Source: Dactylorhiza incarnata
Taxonomy: Eukaryota > Streptophyta > Magnoliopsida > Asparagales > Orchidaceae
Reading direction: 5' to 3'
NCBI GenBank assembly: GCA_033032865.1
Contig: JAWHQI010000229.1
Span: 3,309,001 to 3,373,000 of the forward strand
DNA: 64,000 nucleotides
Translations under genes and position numbers: made by a program
Notes under the pieces: generated by a model
What the model saw: only the letters and a program-made list of their open reading frames with translations
Database searches by the model: none
Told to the model about the DNA's origin: nothing
Part shown: piece after piece, positions 34,001 to 46,000 of the stretch
Position numbering within the stretch: the stretch's first letter is position 1
How the letters are laid out: the number at the start of each line of letters is the position of its first letter

Positions 34001-37000
34001 TGCTCCAACATCAACTCCTCGACAAGCCCACATGAACTCACAAACTTTGCCCTTCTTCAAACGTATCTCATCTAAAAGTTGTAAGCTCTCACTAAAACCT
34101 CCTAGAGCCTCTCCAAGAAAAATAATGGAATATTGATCAGCTCACAATGCCCCTTGAATCTTATCTTGGATCAAACACTAAAGTTAAACTCAATTAAACG
34201 TTGCTCTCTGAGTCCCTCCATGAAACACCATCAATATATCTAACCTTTCAAGGTCATAAATCAAACTTTGCTCCTAAGTGATCAACAATGTGATGTTTTT
34301 GTTGCTCAAGTATCAACAACAACATTGCCCTTTCCACAGTGATAATGGATCATAAACTCCTAGTCTCTAAGTAATTCCATCAACCTCCTCTACCGCATAT
34401 TAGTTCCATCCGTGATTGCAAATACTTCAAAAAATTTATGATCTATATAGATATCTACCTTTGCTCTATAAATGTAATGCCTCTAAATATTCAATGCAAA
34501 CATGATGTCCGCTAACACTAAGTCGTGGATAGGATAATTCCGCTTTTGTACTTTCAGCTAGCATGAGCATAGGTGATAACCTTGTCATGCTGAATCAAAA
34601 CACAATTCAATCCTCTAGGTAGAGCGCCCCTTAAAATTTAACCCATTACCATATGGTAGACAAAGGACTCTCACACTCAGTAGCCTAGTGGTACTTCATA
34701 TCTTTCCTAATCAGTGAAGTCAAGGATAAAGCAATCTTGGAAAATCACACCACAATTCTCTTATAATAATCAGTAAGTCATAAGAAGCATCTGATGTCTG
34801 AAACTAATCTTTGAGTAAGCCAATCCCGAATGGGTTTCACCTTCTTAGAATCTACATATAATATGGCTCGAAAATATCACTTACCGGAGGAAGAAATAGC
34901 TCTAATAGTCACCACCCTCTTCGGTTGCATAGATCACGTCGAGACTGCCCTATTTGACCTCCAAGTTGTTGTATAATCGTTACAAACTCCTTATGGTCGT
35001 CAGAACTACCACCAATGATGCTCAAACCCTAGATTTGCCCACCATTGACATGCCCCTCTCTAGCCAACACAAGCTTTCAGCGCAACACCCTTGTGCTTGA
35101 CGACACTGACCACTTGAGGTGGATTGCAAGTGTCAAACATTTTTTCAAACTACAAAAGCAAATACACTATCAAAATATGTCATTGACCACAATATACATA
35201 TAAGGTTCTACTCTTCGCTGAATTCATTGGACACGCCAAATCTTACTTATCATAAAAAAAATTTGAAGGAAGAGTTGCTTGCCGCTACAACACATGTCAG
35301 CCTGGTGATGTATGTAGTCTACCAATCCAAGTCAATGAATTCTTACATTGACTACTTTATTGACATTGACACTCATGTTCTTAGTGTTACAAATACATAC
35401 TACATGGGTTATTTTCGGACCACAATCGTGCTGGCCTCTGCATACAACCCAACTAATCTGACCAAAGACATGGAACAAGCATATTCGCTAGTGAAAAGTT
35501 ACATGCCTTATCTAGCACTTCAACTCGATATCACCCCCCCCCCCCCTCAATTCGGCTTACCAAACTTTTCCCACACTTCCAGTTTTCACCGACAAGCTTC
35601 CACAACACAAACTGAAACCTCATTGCCACCTTCTCCACATATACTCAGTTTCATACTGCCACTGCCCAGATCTCCAGCAAACATGAACCCACAGCACCAA
35701 CTCTTATCCCACCAAAAGTACCTTAACCTACACCGACAACTTCTACTTGCGTTGCAAATTCCCCTACACATGCTTAAATAAAGAAGTGTGCATGCAACTT
35801 GGCACTAAAGATGAAGTCATCACCATCATTGATTTTGAAGCACTTGAGTATGGTGATTGTCCCAGCCTAACTAGACCTAAAGGACCTTATTATTTTTCAA
35901 GAGGGGGCACTGATACAACTTCCTTTATGTAAAATATCCATATAAAAAGATAGTGTTCAGGGAACCGAGTGCTAAAGTTGGCTTATGGAACTTGAATCGA
36001 GCACTTATCCTTGGGCGAGATACCTGTCTATCGAGTTTGTACTACATCCAACCTAAAATTAATAGGCCCTAGATTGAGAAGTCTAAGGACATACAAATTA
36101 CACAAGTCAACATGAGATTACCAATGTGAAACTAATTATCCAACAGTTCTATCAACTTAACCACGTGCCCGGCTAAACAAGATAAAGGATCAAATTCAAA
36201 CATTTAATTCACTAATTCAGCCTTTCATTCCTAGTTTTCCTTAGAAATGCAAGGCAAATAAATACTCTCTGAAGATCATGGTATTCACTCTTTTTCCATT
36301 CATCAAGAAATGAGGATATACCTTACAACAAATTAAAAGGGAAAAGGAAAAGGATTTTTTTGTTATTCCTTTAGGGCTCCCTAACTCCAAAACTAAATAT
36401 AGAATATACCTTGGGTTTTCTTCAAAAAAAAAACCTTGACATTTCTTGACATTTCTTGACCTTTCTTGACCTTTCTTGATTGTTCTTGAAATATTCCTAT
36501 CATAGACAACAATTGAATCTTCTTCACCTCACTGTCAATTTTTTTCTTACAGTAATAAGTGAGAATAGAAGAAAAATAAAACTGTTTTCTTCATGAAGAA
36601 GCAAGACCACTTCTTGATTTCCACTCTAGGTGTTCACTTCAACCATCTCAAGGATCCGGTAACTAAGACTGAGGATCGACAGCTGTGAGAAACTCCTAAG
36701 GGTTGGCAGTTGCTACTTAAGGTGGTAAGCAACTTGTGAAGGAAATCTTGGGGTGAACAAACGCTCAGGGAGAGAGGAGAGGCATGGTTCCCTTATTCAT
36801 GGAAAAGGGTCTAATTAATACTTCAGGAGAGCCTTTAAAAATTCATGACTTCGTCTTAAAATAAGCTAGCTACCTTCCCTAAATTAATGTAAATTTAATA
36901 AAATAAAATAACAAATTAAGAGTAAGATTGGGTTTGGAGGGGCGGATCCACCGCAGTCCACGTAGCAAAAACATCATTGCAACTCCGCACTCGTTTGGAG

Positions 37001-40000
37001 GAGCCGCAGTCCAGCGGAACGCTGGTTGCACCTATGTCGAAACCGCAGGCACCGCGCAGAATTTGTCCACAAACTCTTTGACGTAAGATAAGGTGAAGGT
37101 TGTGATGTAATTATGCCCTAATGGAACTCTCATGAAAGAATGAGAGTGAGGTGATGACGGGGAATCTAAAATGTTGCAATGCTCATGCGTAGTCCAGCGT
37201 TCAATTGTAATAAACAATTGAGATTAAGTGTTTGAAAAAATAAACAAGATCAAGTTAAAATTAAAGTAAGAGCGCTTCAATTAAACATTCGGCAAATACA
37301 ACTTTCAAGTAGGACAAAGAAATTAAGCAAACTTATACAAATCTAAATCCCAAATGACATGTTTTCCAACATATATTCAACAGTAGGTAAAGAAGCTTCC
37401 AAATTAGAATTTACCAAAAAAATCCGAGTCCGAAGGAATGAAAGAGGGCTGATTTAAAGGACTGGACAGCAACTTATCGAAAATTCTACACCGTTTTCTT
37501 GCCCCGGAACGAAGTTCTGCACAGTTTAGATTTCCAAAGGAGGCTGGAGGTAGGGTGAGGACTGTGGGCTCGTCGATTGAATGACAGGGGATGTTCAATG
37601 GGGCTGGAAGGGGACGGTCAGTACTTGGGAGAAGATTCGAATGCAGGACTTCAAGAATGGCAACTTCCATGCCTGCAAATCTCACAGGAAACTCACGATT
37701 TCCTGAACTGCTGGAGTAAACGCTGGACCACCATCGCCGAACAACTCTCCAAATGAAGCAGTTTCAGCAGTTATTTATCCTTAATTGGGGAGTAACTAAG
37801 CAATTTCAACAGTTGTGGTACAGAACCAACGGAGGCGTGATTGAGGTGGGCTGGCCAACTGATGGAAATGAACTCCTGTGGATGGAGAGTAGTGGAGAGT
37901 AGACAAAACTGTCAATCAAAGACATAATTGACAATCTAGGCTTCCATAACTAGATTCCACGGCTTCGGCACCGATCTGAAATTTTAGTCTGAATTCTACA
38001 ATCCTGAAAATGACCTCTAAAATCTTATAAATATGCTGGAGAAAAATAATGGACGGTCATGATTGGTCAATACTAAACATACAAGAAACATGTGTAAATA
38101 AAAGGACAGCCGGTGCACAAAGCATCCCCGCGCAGCGAGGTCTGGGGAAAGGATCCCACCACAAGGGTAATGCTATGCTCCAACAGGGATCAATTGTCAC
38201 AGCATATCTCCGTTCACCTCCTAGTCCTCTTGGGCCATAAGAAGGATGATACTTAGTAGTTCTATGTGGACTACCATAAACTGAATGTGGAGACGGTCGA
38301 GGAAAAATTTCCCATACATGTGTGGAAGAGCTATTGGATGAGTTTTGTTGCGCACGCTTCTCCAAGATGGATTTGTGTCGGGGTACCATCAAGTGTGACT
38401 GAACCTTGCCGAGGTGAAGAAGACCGTCTTCCAGACTCACCACGGGTATCTTAAGTTTCTAGTAAGGCCCTTCGGGATCACTAATGCCCCCTTACCTTAT
38501 AGGCGCTGATGAATGAGGTATTCCAGGACATTTGCGTCAATATGTATTTGTATTCTTTGATAATATTTTGGTGTATAACAAGACTTGGGAGGCACACCTT
38601 GAGCACACGCGCATCGTTCTTCAACTCATCAGTAGAACCAGTTATTTCTGAAGAGGGCCAAGTGCTCTTTTGGGGCGGATAGGGTGGCATACTTGGGACA
38701 TGTCATGCACAACATGGGGGTCTCTGTCGACCCTGGACAAATTAAAGAGGTGACCGCCTGGCCAATTCCTCAATCCCCTCGTGAGCTTCATGGATTTCTG
38801 GACCTCACAGGTTACTACCGTCGTTTCATCTTGGGCTACAACACGATTGTGGAACCATTGGTTGTACTGCTAAAGAACTAATTTGTCGGGGAAGAAGTGG
38901 CCACAGAAGCCTTGAAGGCCCTCCTGACGCTTGATCACCGCCCTTGTTCTTCACTTGCCCGACTTCACATTGAAGTTTCAGGTGTAAAGCAACGCATCGG
39001 GGAAGGGAGTGGCGCGGTCAAGGTTGTAAATATCTGATGTCGGTGATATGTCGGATTGAGTTTTTAAATGTCGGAAGTCAGTCGGAGATATTTTAAAATA
39101 TCAAATTTCCATATCTTATAAATAAAAAATTTATTTTTATGTATACTAATTATATTATATGTTCTAAAAGTAAGAAGAATTAATATAACAAATAGACAAA
39201 GAATAGTCATGTATATCCTAAAATAAATTCGAAGAGTATCCAAGATAAAATATTATTAAGAAATACAAAACACTACATTGTAATATATATTTAAAAAATT
39301 GTAATATATATATTTAATGTTATACAATAATTTTATTTTGACAACACTAAGTTTATAGCAATTAAATAAAATTTTAAAAATTAAATAATCCTTATTGATT
39401 ATAAGTCTTTCTATGCTTATAAAATTTATTAAAGCCATAAAAATAAACAACTAATAAATGCATTAAACTTTTCACATTTTTTGTAATATGAAATTAAAAA
39501 AATTGTGGAATTATTATACAAACTTGGTTGTAAGAATAAAACATTAAAAAGAATAAAACAATAAGTTTAATTGATTTAATCATACATAATATAATACATA
39601 TAGATGATTTAAACATATACTCATAGTCTGCTAATATAACATAAAATAAAATAACGGACGATATATTCAAAAATTGTATCGGTTGATATATCGGAAAAAA
39701 TTGAATATATCGGTCTATATTTTATAAAGAACATAATCTATTTTTATAAAGAAAATGTTGTTTTGCCCTCAAAAATGACATGTCGGGCATGTCGGAGGAC
39801 ATTTAAAATATTTGGAACGGTACTACAATGGGACAGACACCTGATCGCTTATTTCAATTGGAAGACGGCTGGTTATACAACACCAAAATCTTCCATCTTA
39901 CGAGCTAGATCTGATAGGCTTGGCCAAGGTCGTACAACAATAGGGAGTGAACATCTGGGTGCAGACATTCTTGATTCAGACCGATCATTTCAGCTTGAAG

Positions 40001-43000
40001 TACCTCCTTGAGGAGCGCCTCAATACCGCATCTCAGCAGCGTTGGGTTAGCAAATTGTTGGGCTTTGATTTCATGGTCGAATAAAAGGCGGGTGTCTTGT
40101 ACCGCACCATGGATGCACTGTCCCGACGGGATCATCAGAGAGAGACATGCTTCGCCATTTTTCAGCCTACTTCAGAGCTTCGCACTCGGCTTCACGATGA
40201 GATACCAAGCTCACCCACACAATTGGAGCTTAGTTGTCACATCGGGGAGCGCGTCTTCCATTTTGTCATCCATGAAGGATGACTTCATTATGTACAAGGG
40301 ACGACAGTACTTGATGCCCACTTGCCCCCTCATAGTTGTCATATTGGAGGGCACCCATGGAAGGGGCCATGAAGGGATCCACAAGAAACTTAAGCGCATC
40401 AGAGCATAATTCTTTTGAAAGGGACACAGGCGAGGAGTTTAGAAGTTCATTGCGACCAAAGTTATAAATATCGAACGTCAGCAACATGTTAGATTGTGTT
40501 TTTAAATATAGAAAGTTAGAGACATGACGGAGATATTTAAGAATATAGGATTTCAAAATAAAAGGGCAGCCCGATGCGCAAAGCATCCATGCGCAGCGGG
40601 GTCTGGGCAAGGGTCCCACCACAAGGGTGAAATGTAGGACTTATATTATACATAAATTATATATATATCAATGTTGTGGATAGCTTCCGACATAAAGGTT
40701 TCATGAACAAAACGACACGTTTCCAATATTTTTTTTACAAAATATCCTTTTGGAATATATCATCTGATATATCTGCTATTAATCGATATATCGACTGATA
40801 TATCCCGATGTTATATCGACTGACTTATTTCAATTTATTTATTTAGTGTTTATGGTCTAATAGACAATAAACCGAAATTGTCGCGTTGCTAGGTTGTTTG
40901 TATCTTCCTCTGACTTTTTCCCTACCCCCGTCCGTCATTGACTTCAATTATGCTTGGCCATCAGATTTTAGAATGAAGGTTCCATATCTTCCATCGTAAT
41001 CGACGACTTCCTGACTTCCTCTTGCTTTCTTCCATGCGTTATACAATTATTAATTGTATAATATAAAATGTTTATACTAATTTGGTAAATTTAGAATTCA
41101 ATAAATATTAAATTATTAATACATTAATATATATAAATCAAAAAAATGATTACGCATATATATAATTATATATATAAATAAATAATTAGTAAAAGCCGAC
41201 ATATGAAATATTCCTGATATATCCCCCGACATATTAAAACCGACATGAAAAACCTAAACTGGCGTGTTCCCGACATCCGACATCTGCAACCATGATATAT
41301 ATATTAAGTATAATTATATGTATTAAAAGTTAAAAACAGCAGCATAACAAATAGACGAATAATTAGTCATATATAACCCAATAAAAATTTTAAGAGTATC
41401 CAAAAATAAATATCAGTTAACACGCTACCACTATTATTGATAAGTACAAATAATACATTGTAAACATATCAAAATAATATGTTAAAACATATAAATAATT
41501 AACTAATAAATATCTTGAAATTTTAAACATTTTTTGTAATGATATCAAAATAAGAAAAATAGTGGGAAATAAAAATACAAAATTAATTGTAAGAATATTA
41601 CATATTAAAGAAAACGAAGCAATAAGTCTAATCAATAAATATATATATATGTGTGTGTGTGTATGATTTAAACATATACTGCTAGTATACTAACATAACA
41701 TAAAATAACATAGCGGCATATGTGTTCAAAAGTCATATCTGCTGATATATCAGAAATTTTTTTTATATTGGCCTATATTTTACTATAGGCCAAAAGTCAT
41801 ATCTGCTGAATGAAGGAAGCATGGTTATGTGCACATAAATCAAAATGGATTCTTGAGTCTGCCCTCTCTGATATCTTTGGCTTTGATTTGAGGGCATTAT
41901 TCCGCAGCAAACGTGACGGTATAGGGGGCCACTATTTCAGTGGTAATCTGTGAGCAGCCACTTTGTGCATCTATTGTCAAAGGTTCGGTCTTTCTCCTCT
42001 GAGAGAAGCCACTTTGGGCATAGGGCCAAAGGTTAGGTCTGTTTCCAATCTTCCCCCGCCCATACCCCCAATGATTGGGGACTATATGGGTTCTGTTGTT
42101 GTTGTTGTTGTATTGGCCTATATTTTACTAAAGGTCATAATTTTTTTTAAAATGTCATTTTCCATCGAAACAGAATGTGTGAGAACATTTAAGCAATAAT
42201 TGTGTTTTGTTCAGTATGCAACAACAACAAGACAGATCACCTTCTTCCTACCGGTCATCTCCAGTCTCTTCCCGTTCTAACACAGATATTAGATGATATC
42301 TCTATGGATTTTGTAAAGGGATTGCTTATATCGAAGGGCAAATTGATTCTCTTGGTATTTGTGGGGAGGTTCTTAAAGGGGGCCCATTTTATAGCTATAG
42401 AATGCCCTCTAATGGCAGAAGGTGTGGCTAAAGTTTTCTTTGAGCAGGTGCTCCTCTTGCATGGCCTCTCTGAGAGTATCGTATCAAACAACGATAAGAT
42501 CCTCACCAGTTCATTTTGGAAGGATCTCTTCACCCTTTTCAAAACCAAGCTAGCTTTCTCTTCTGCTTACCATCCCCATTCGGACGGTCAGACCGGAGTG
42601 GTCAACTGCACGGTGTAAATGTACCTTCGATGTACCGCCGGAGATCGCCAAAGGATTGAGCTCATTGGCTTCCCTGGGTGGAGTGCTTCTATAATACCCC
42701 TACCACACTTCTTTGCAGACTACCTCCTTTCATCTTATTTATGGGAGGAAACCACCTCGCTTACTGACTTAGAGTGGAGGCATCCCCCGCATGGAGGTCG
42801 TGCACAATGATCATTAGACTCGGGACCAGATTCTCATTATAGCATAGGAGTGCCTCCTTTAGGCCTAGGTGGAGACTGCGTACAACTGGGGACACTATGA
42901 GCACTTCTTCGCGTCGCCACTCGCACCGAAAGACATCCGCCGCGAGGGACCCTTACTATAAGTTGGGCTCCAAGTACTATGAGTTATTTCAGGTGCTGCA

Positions 43001-46000
43001 GCGGATTGGTGAAGTGGTCTATCGAGTCCAACTCCCACCCAAGGACCGGATTCACGACGTCTTCCAAGTCTCACAGTTGAAGTCGTTTGTTGACCCACCC
43101 CCGACGGCGCCCATGGTGCACCTACCACCGCAGTTGGATAACAAGCTTGTGGACAAGATTGATCTCAAAGGCGGATGAGAAGTTATAGGTCCACGACGGG
43201 GAGCTATGTACCAACAATGGTCGAAGCCATGCAAGGACTGAGGGAGGCCACTACCATCATTTTCGTTATTTTTATTACGTCTTATGCACTATTTAACTCG
43301 CATTTGTTAAGCCTTGTGAGACGTATTTTGGATATTTGAATTGAATCACATCTCACCCTTACAGTTCACCTATGGAATGTTAATGTGCCCTCCTTCCCAG
43401 CCCGACATCGTCGGTCTTCTCCAAACCGCAACCCCTCCATGCCAACAATCTCCATCATCTCCACCGTTGCTGCCGTCATAGGTTCGCAGGGTTCGAAGAA
43501 GGGGAACTCCAACCTCCTCGGCGACTTAACTCTTGCTCGGCCACAGACGAAATCTCAATTGGGGGTTAGTATCAGGTCAATCCAGGCGCATATGCAAAAA
43601 AACATTACTGTATAAAATCTTTACATCAATTGTACAAAATTTCGTGTTAAAACTTAAAGCCATTGTTTGGCCTCAAATCTCAATAATAACCAAATTTCTG
43701 AGGCACTACTCTGCTGGATAGTATTCTTATTGGGTGCAGGAAAAGGTAGCAGTTAAGGTATATAAAAGATTATAAACAACAAAGAAATGTTTATCTCCTG
43801 GTGTTAGTAATCGCAAATTTGAATATTCCAATATTAATGGGAATAATACCCTAAGAAACAGTGTACTCTCTTAAAAATTAATATGCGTTGATCTTAGAAA
43901 GAGTGATGCTAAGTGCAAACCAATTTTGGCTATATGTGCAAACCAAATTCAATTATAAAATAGTGTTGTTAAGTACAAACCAATTTTAGCTATGTGCAAA
44001 TCACTATTTTGTGTAGGCCAGACGCAACCATCCCTTCCTCCCCTTCCTCTCCTCCAGCCTGCATCTCAACAAGTCAAGAAGCTCGGGTGTTGGCGCGATC
44101 GATGGGAAGAAGAGGAAACTAAACATAGATTTACACAATATTTCGAGGCGTGACAGTCAGACTAGCTTAGCAAAGTAAGAACAAACAAATGCATACAAAA
44201 AACATCCATTAAAACAGTACTAAGCACTAATTCCAACAGAACACCGCACCAAATCCTGATCACTAGCGCTTCAGCGACTGTAGATCTATGAAACCATTGT
44301 GCGCAGCAAGGAAGAAGAGCTCCATGTCAAGGTGAGTGAAGATCGAGACAGACAGCGCCACCCTGCGCGCGGAGCAGTGACCGGAGTCTGCCAGCCTCCG
44401 TTTCTTCAGGGCCGGTGGGCACTACAGCTTCTCCGGTATGCGGAACTTGATAGCCACCATCAACACACTTCTCCGAGGCTGTTTCAGACGCCGGAAAACC
44501 ATTAACGGATGCTTGGGAGTGCTCCTCGCTGTCGCTGCGGCTTGGTTTCCTTCTTCCTTCATGACTAGTTGCTGAATCCATTTGAGAATGTAGAAACATT
44601 GCTCTTGATCTGCTGGAAACAGGCGTCCAGCGGAAGAACAAATGAGGGGCTGCGGGAGGAGAGGAAAGCCGGAAAATTTGAGATGTGGTTTGCACATAGC
44701 TTGTACCTAAAAAGTTGATCTACACTTAGAAATTATTGGTTTGCACATAACATTGATTTGCACTTAGCCAAAACTGGTTTGCACTTAAAATCACTCTTTT
44801 AGAAATTAGCTTCGCATAGAAAATATTATATAATGATTCATAAGCTTAGCAAATGTTGATTAATTCATATAAACTCAAGAGAAAAATAATAGAATGCTAT
44901 AGAAAGTGCCAGCAAGGAAGCGCACCTGTTGTCTCGTACTTGAAAATTCTGGATGACTGGCAGCAATAACTGTTTTAAACATACGAGGAGGTATACCTTC
45001 CTGCTTCTAAATGTAAAGACAAAAATAAGTACATGAAGTGAGAAGGGCAAACAGCTACAGTAGAAACAAAGTGCTTTGTAATATCATCTTGCACAAAAAT
45101 GACAAAATGAAGAGGTTCTTTAATCTAATCATTTTCTTATCTTTTTTGAATTTTCCCTTTTATTTATTAAGAACTAAACTCAATAGAACTAAAGAAAATG
45201 AGAATTCATAAAGCGGTCATAGAAAGGTAGGATATGGTTATTGATCATTATGATAAATGATGATGATAGAGCAAGAAATGATTAAATTAAAGAATGTAAA
45301 TGAGATTTGACTTATTTTTCCAGCTTCTACATAATCTATGTTTCTAAATCCTACTATGTTACATATTTAAAATAAGTAATTTAAGAATCGAGAATCTTCA
45401 AGCATATTTAATAATTACTATCACGTGTGGAACCAGCATTAGAACTTGGTTATAATGGAAGATACAACTCTTATTGCCACTTCGAAAATTCCATTTTGTA
45501 AAATGCATAGCTGCAACTAATGCCACATCCAAAGAATGCAAACAATGTATAAAGAAACTATGCAAAAATAACTTGGCACTTCGCAGAGCATGTTCGCGGT
45601 AATTTTGTCAGTTTACCATCACACTGGTCTTTTCATAGGGTATAAAAAAAACTTCTAAAGAGAAGAATGAATTTTGTCAAAACCATGGGCAAAACAATTT
45701 CTAGAATTTCTTCCATGTATTCCAGCCTTTTATTTTGGTTTTAAGGAAAACAGAAGGTCAAATGCATTAGGAGAACTTACAGCAACGGAGCTAGCCCCTT
45801 TGGAATGTCCCGATTCCTCTACCTGCTAGACAAACAATGAACATCATGTTCCTGTAGTAATAATATCCTTAGAATTACACACGCATACTCTAAATACCTC
45901 GTGAGTAGGCGAGGAATATTTCCCAGATAGTAAACCATAACCCAGCTTTGTCCTATTACACGATCCAATCATATCAATCATAAGTAATAACAGAGCAACA

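Larger units (their letters stand above)
40457..42190 (+). mobile_element. hAT-like MITE, copy 4 (long subfamily), split by insertions
   Basis: The left part 40457-40560 (CAAAGTTATAAATATCG ...) and the parts 41303-41785 and 42131 to about 42190 align in order with the element at 39019, for example AAATAGACGAATAATTAGTC against AAATAGACAAAGAATAGTC. Into it have gone a SINE-like fragment (40561), an inverted short-subfamily MITE (40669-41294) and a SINE-like insertion (41786-42110). The right end is approximate. Confidence 0.65.
38240..43250 (+). mobile_element. Decayed Ty3/gypsy element, split by nested insertions
   Basis: RT motifs at 38250-38880 ([52 protein letters not shown]), RNase H at 38880-39018 and 39822-40150 ([19 protein letters not shown]), integrase core at 42240-42610 ([24 protein letters not shown]) and C-terminus at 42960-43180 ([26 protein letters not shown]) occur in correct order. 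Stops and shifts are everywhere. Insertions at 39019-39813 and 40457 to about 42190 interrupt the RNase H and the RNase H-integrase border. LTRs are not recognised. The motifs fit the chromovirus side of gypsy. Confidence 0.85.

Noticed and set aside
33237..34001. 254-residue minus-strand ORF
   Set aside because: It crosses the right edge of a MITE whose borders are fixed by a target duplication; no domain.
35119..35781. Host gene call for the 220-residue ORF
   Set aside because: No family, intron or promoter support; kept only as a low-confidence ORF.
43385..43615. First exon of a host gene
   Set aside because: GC-rich open frame but no domain, TATA box or convincing donor; likely tail of the broken gypsy element.
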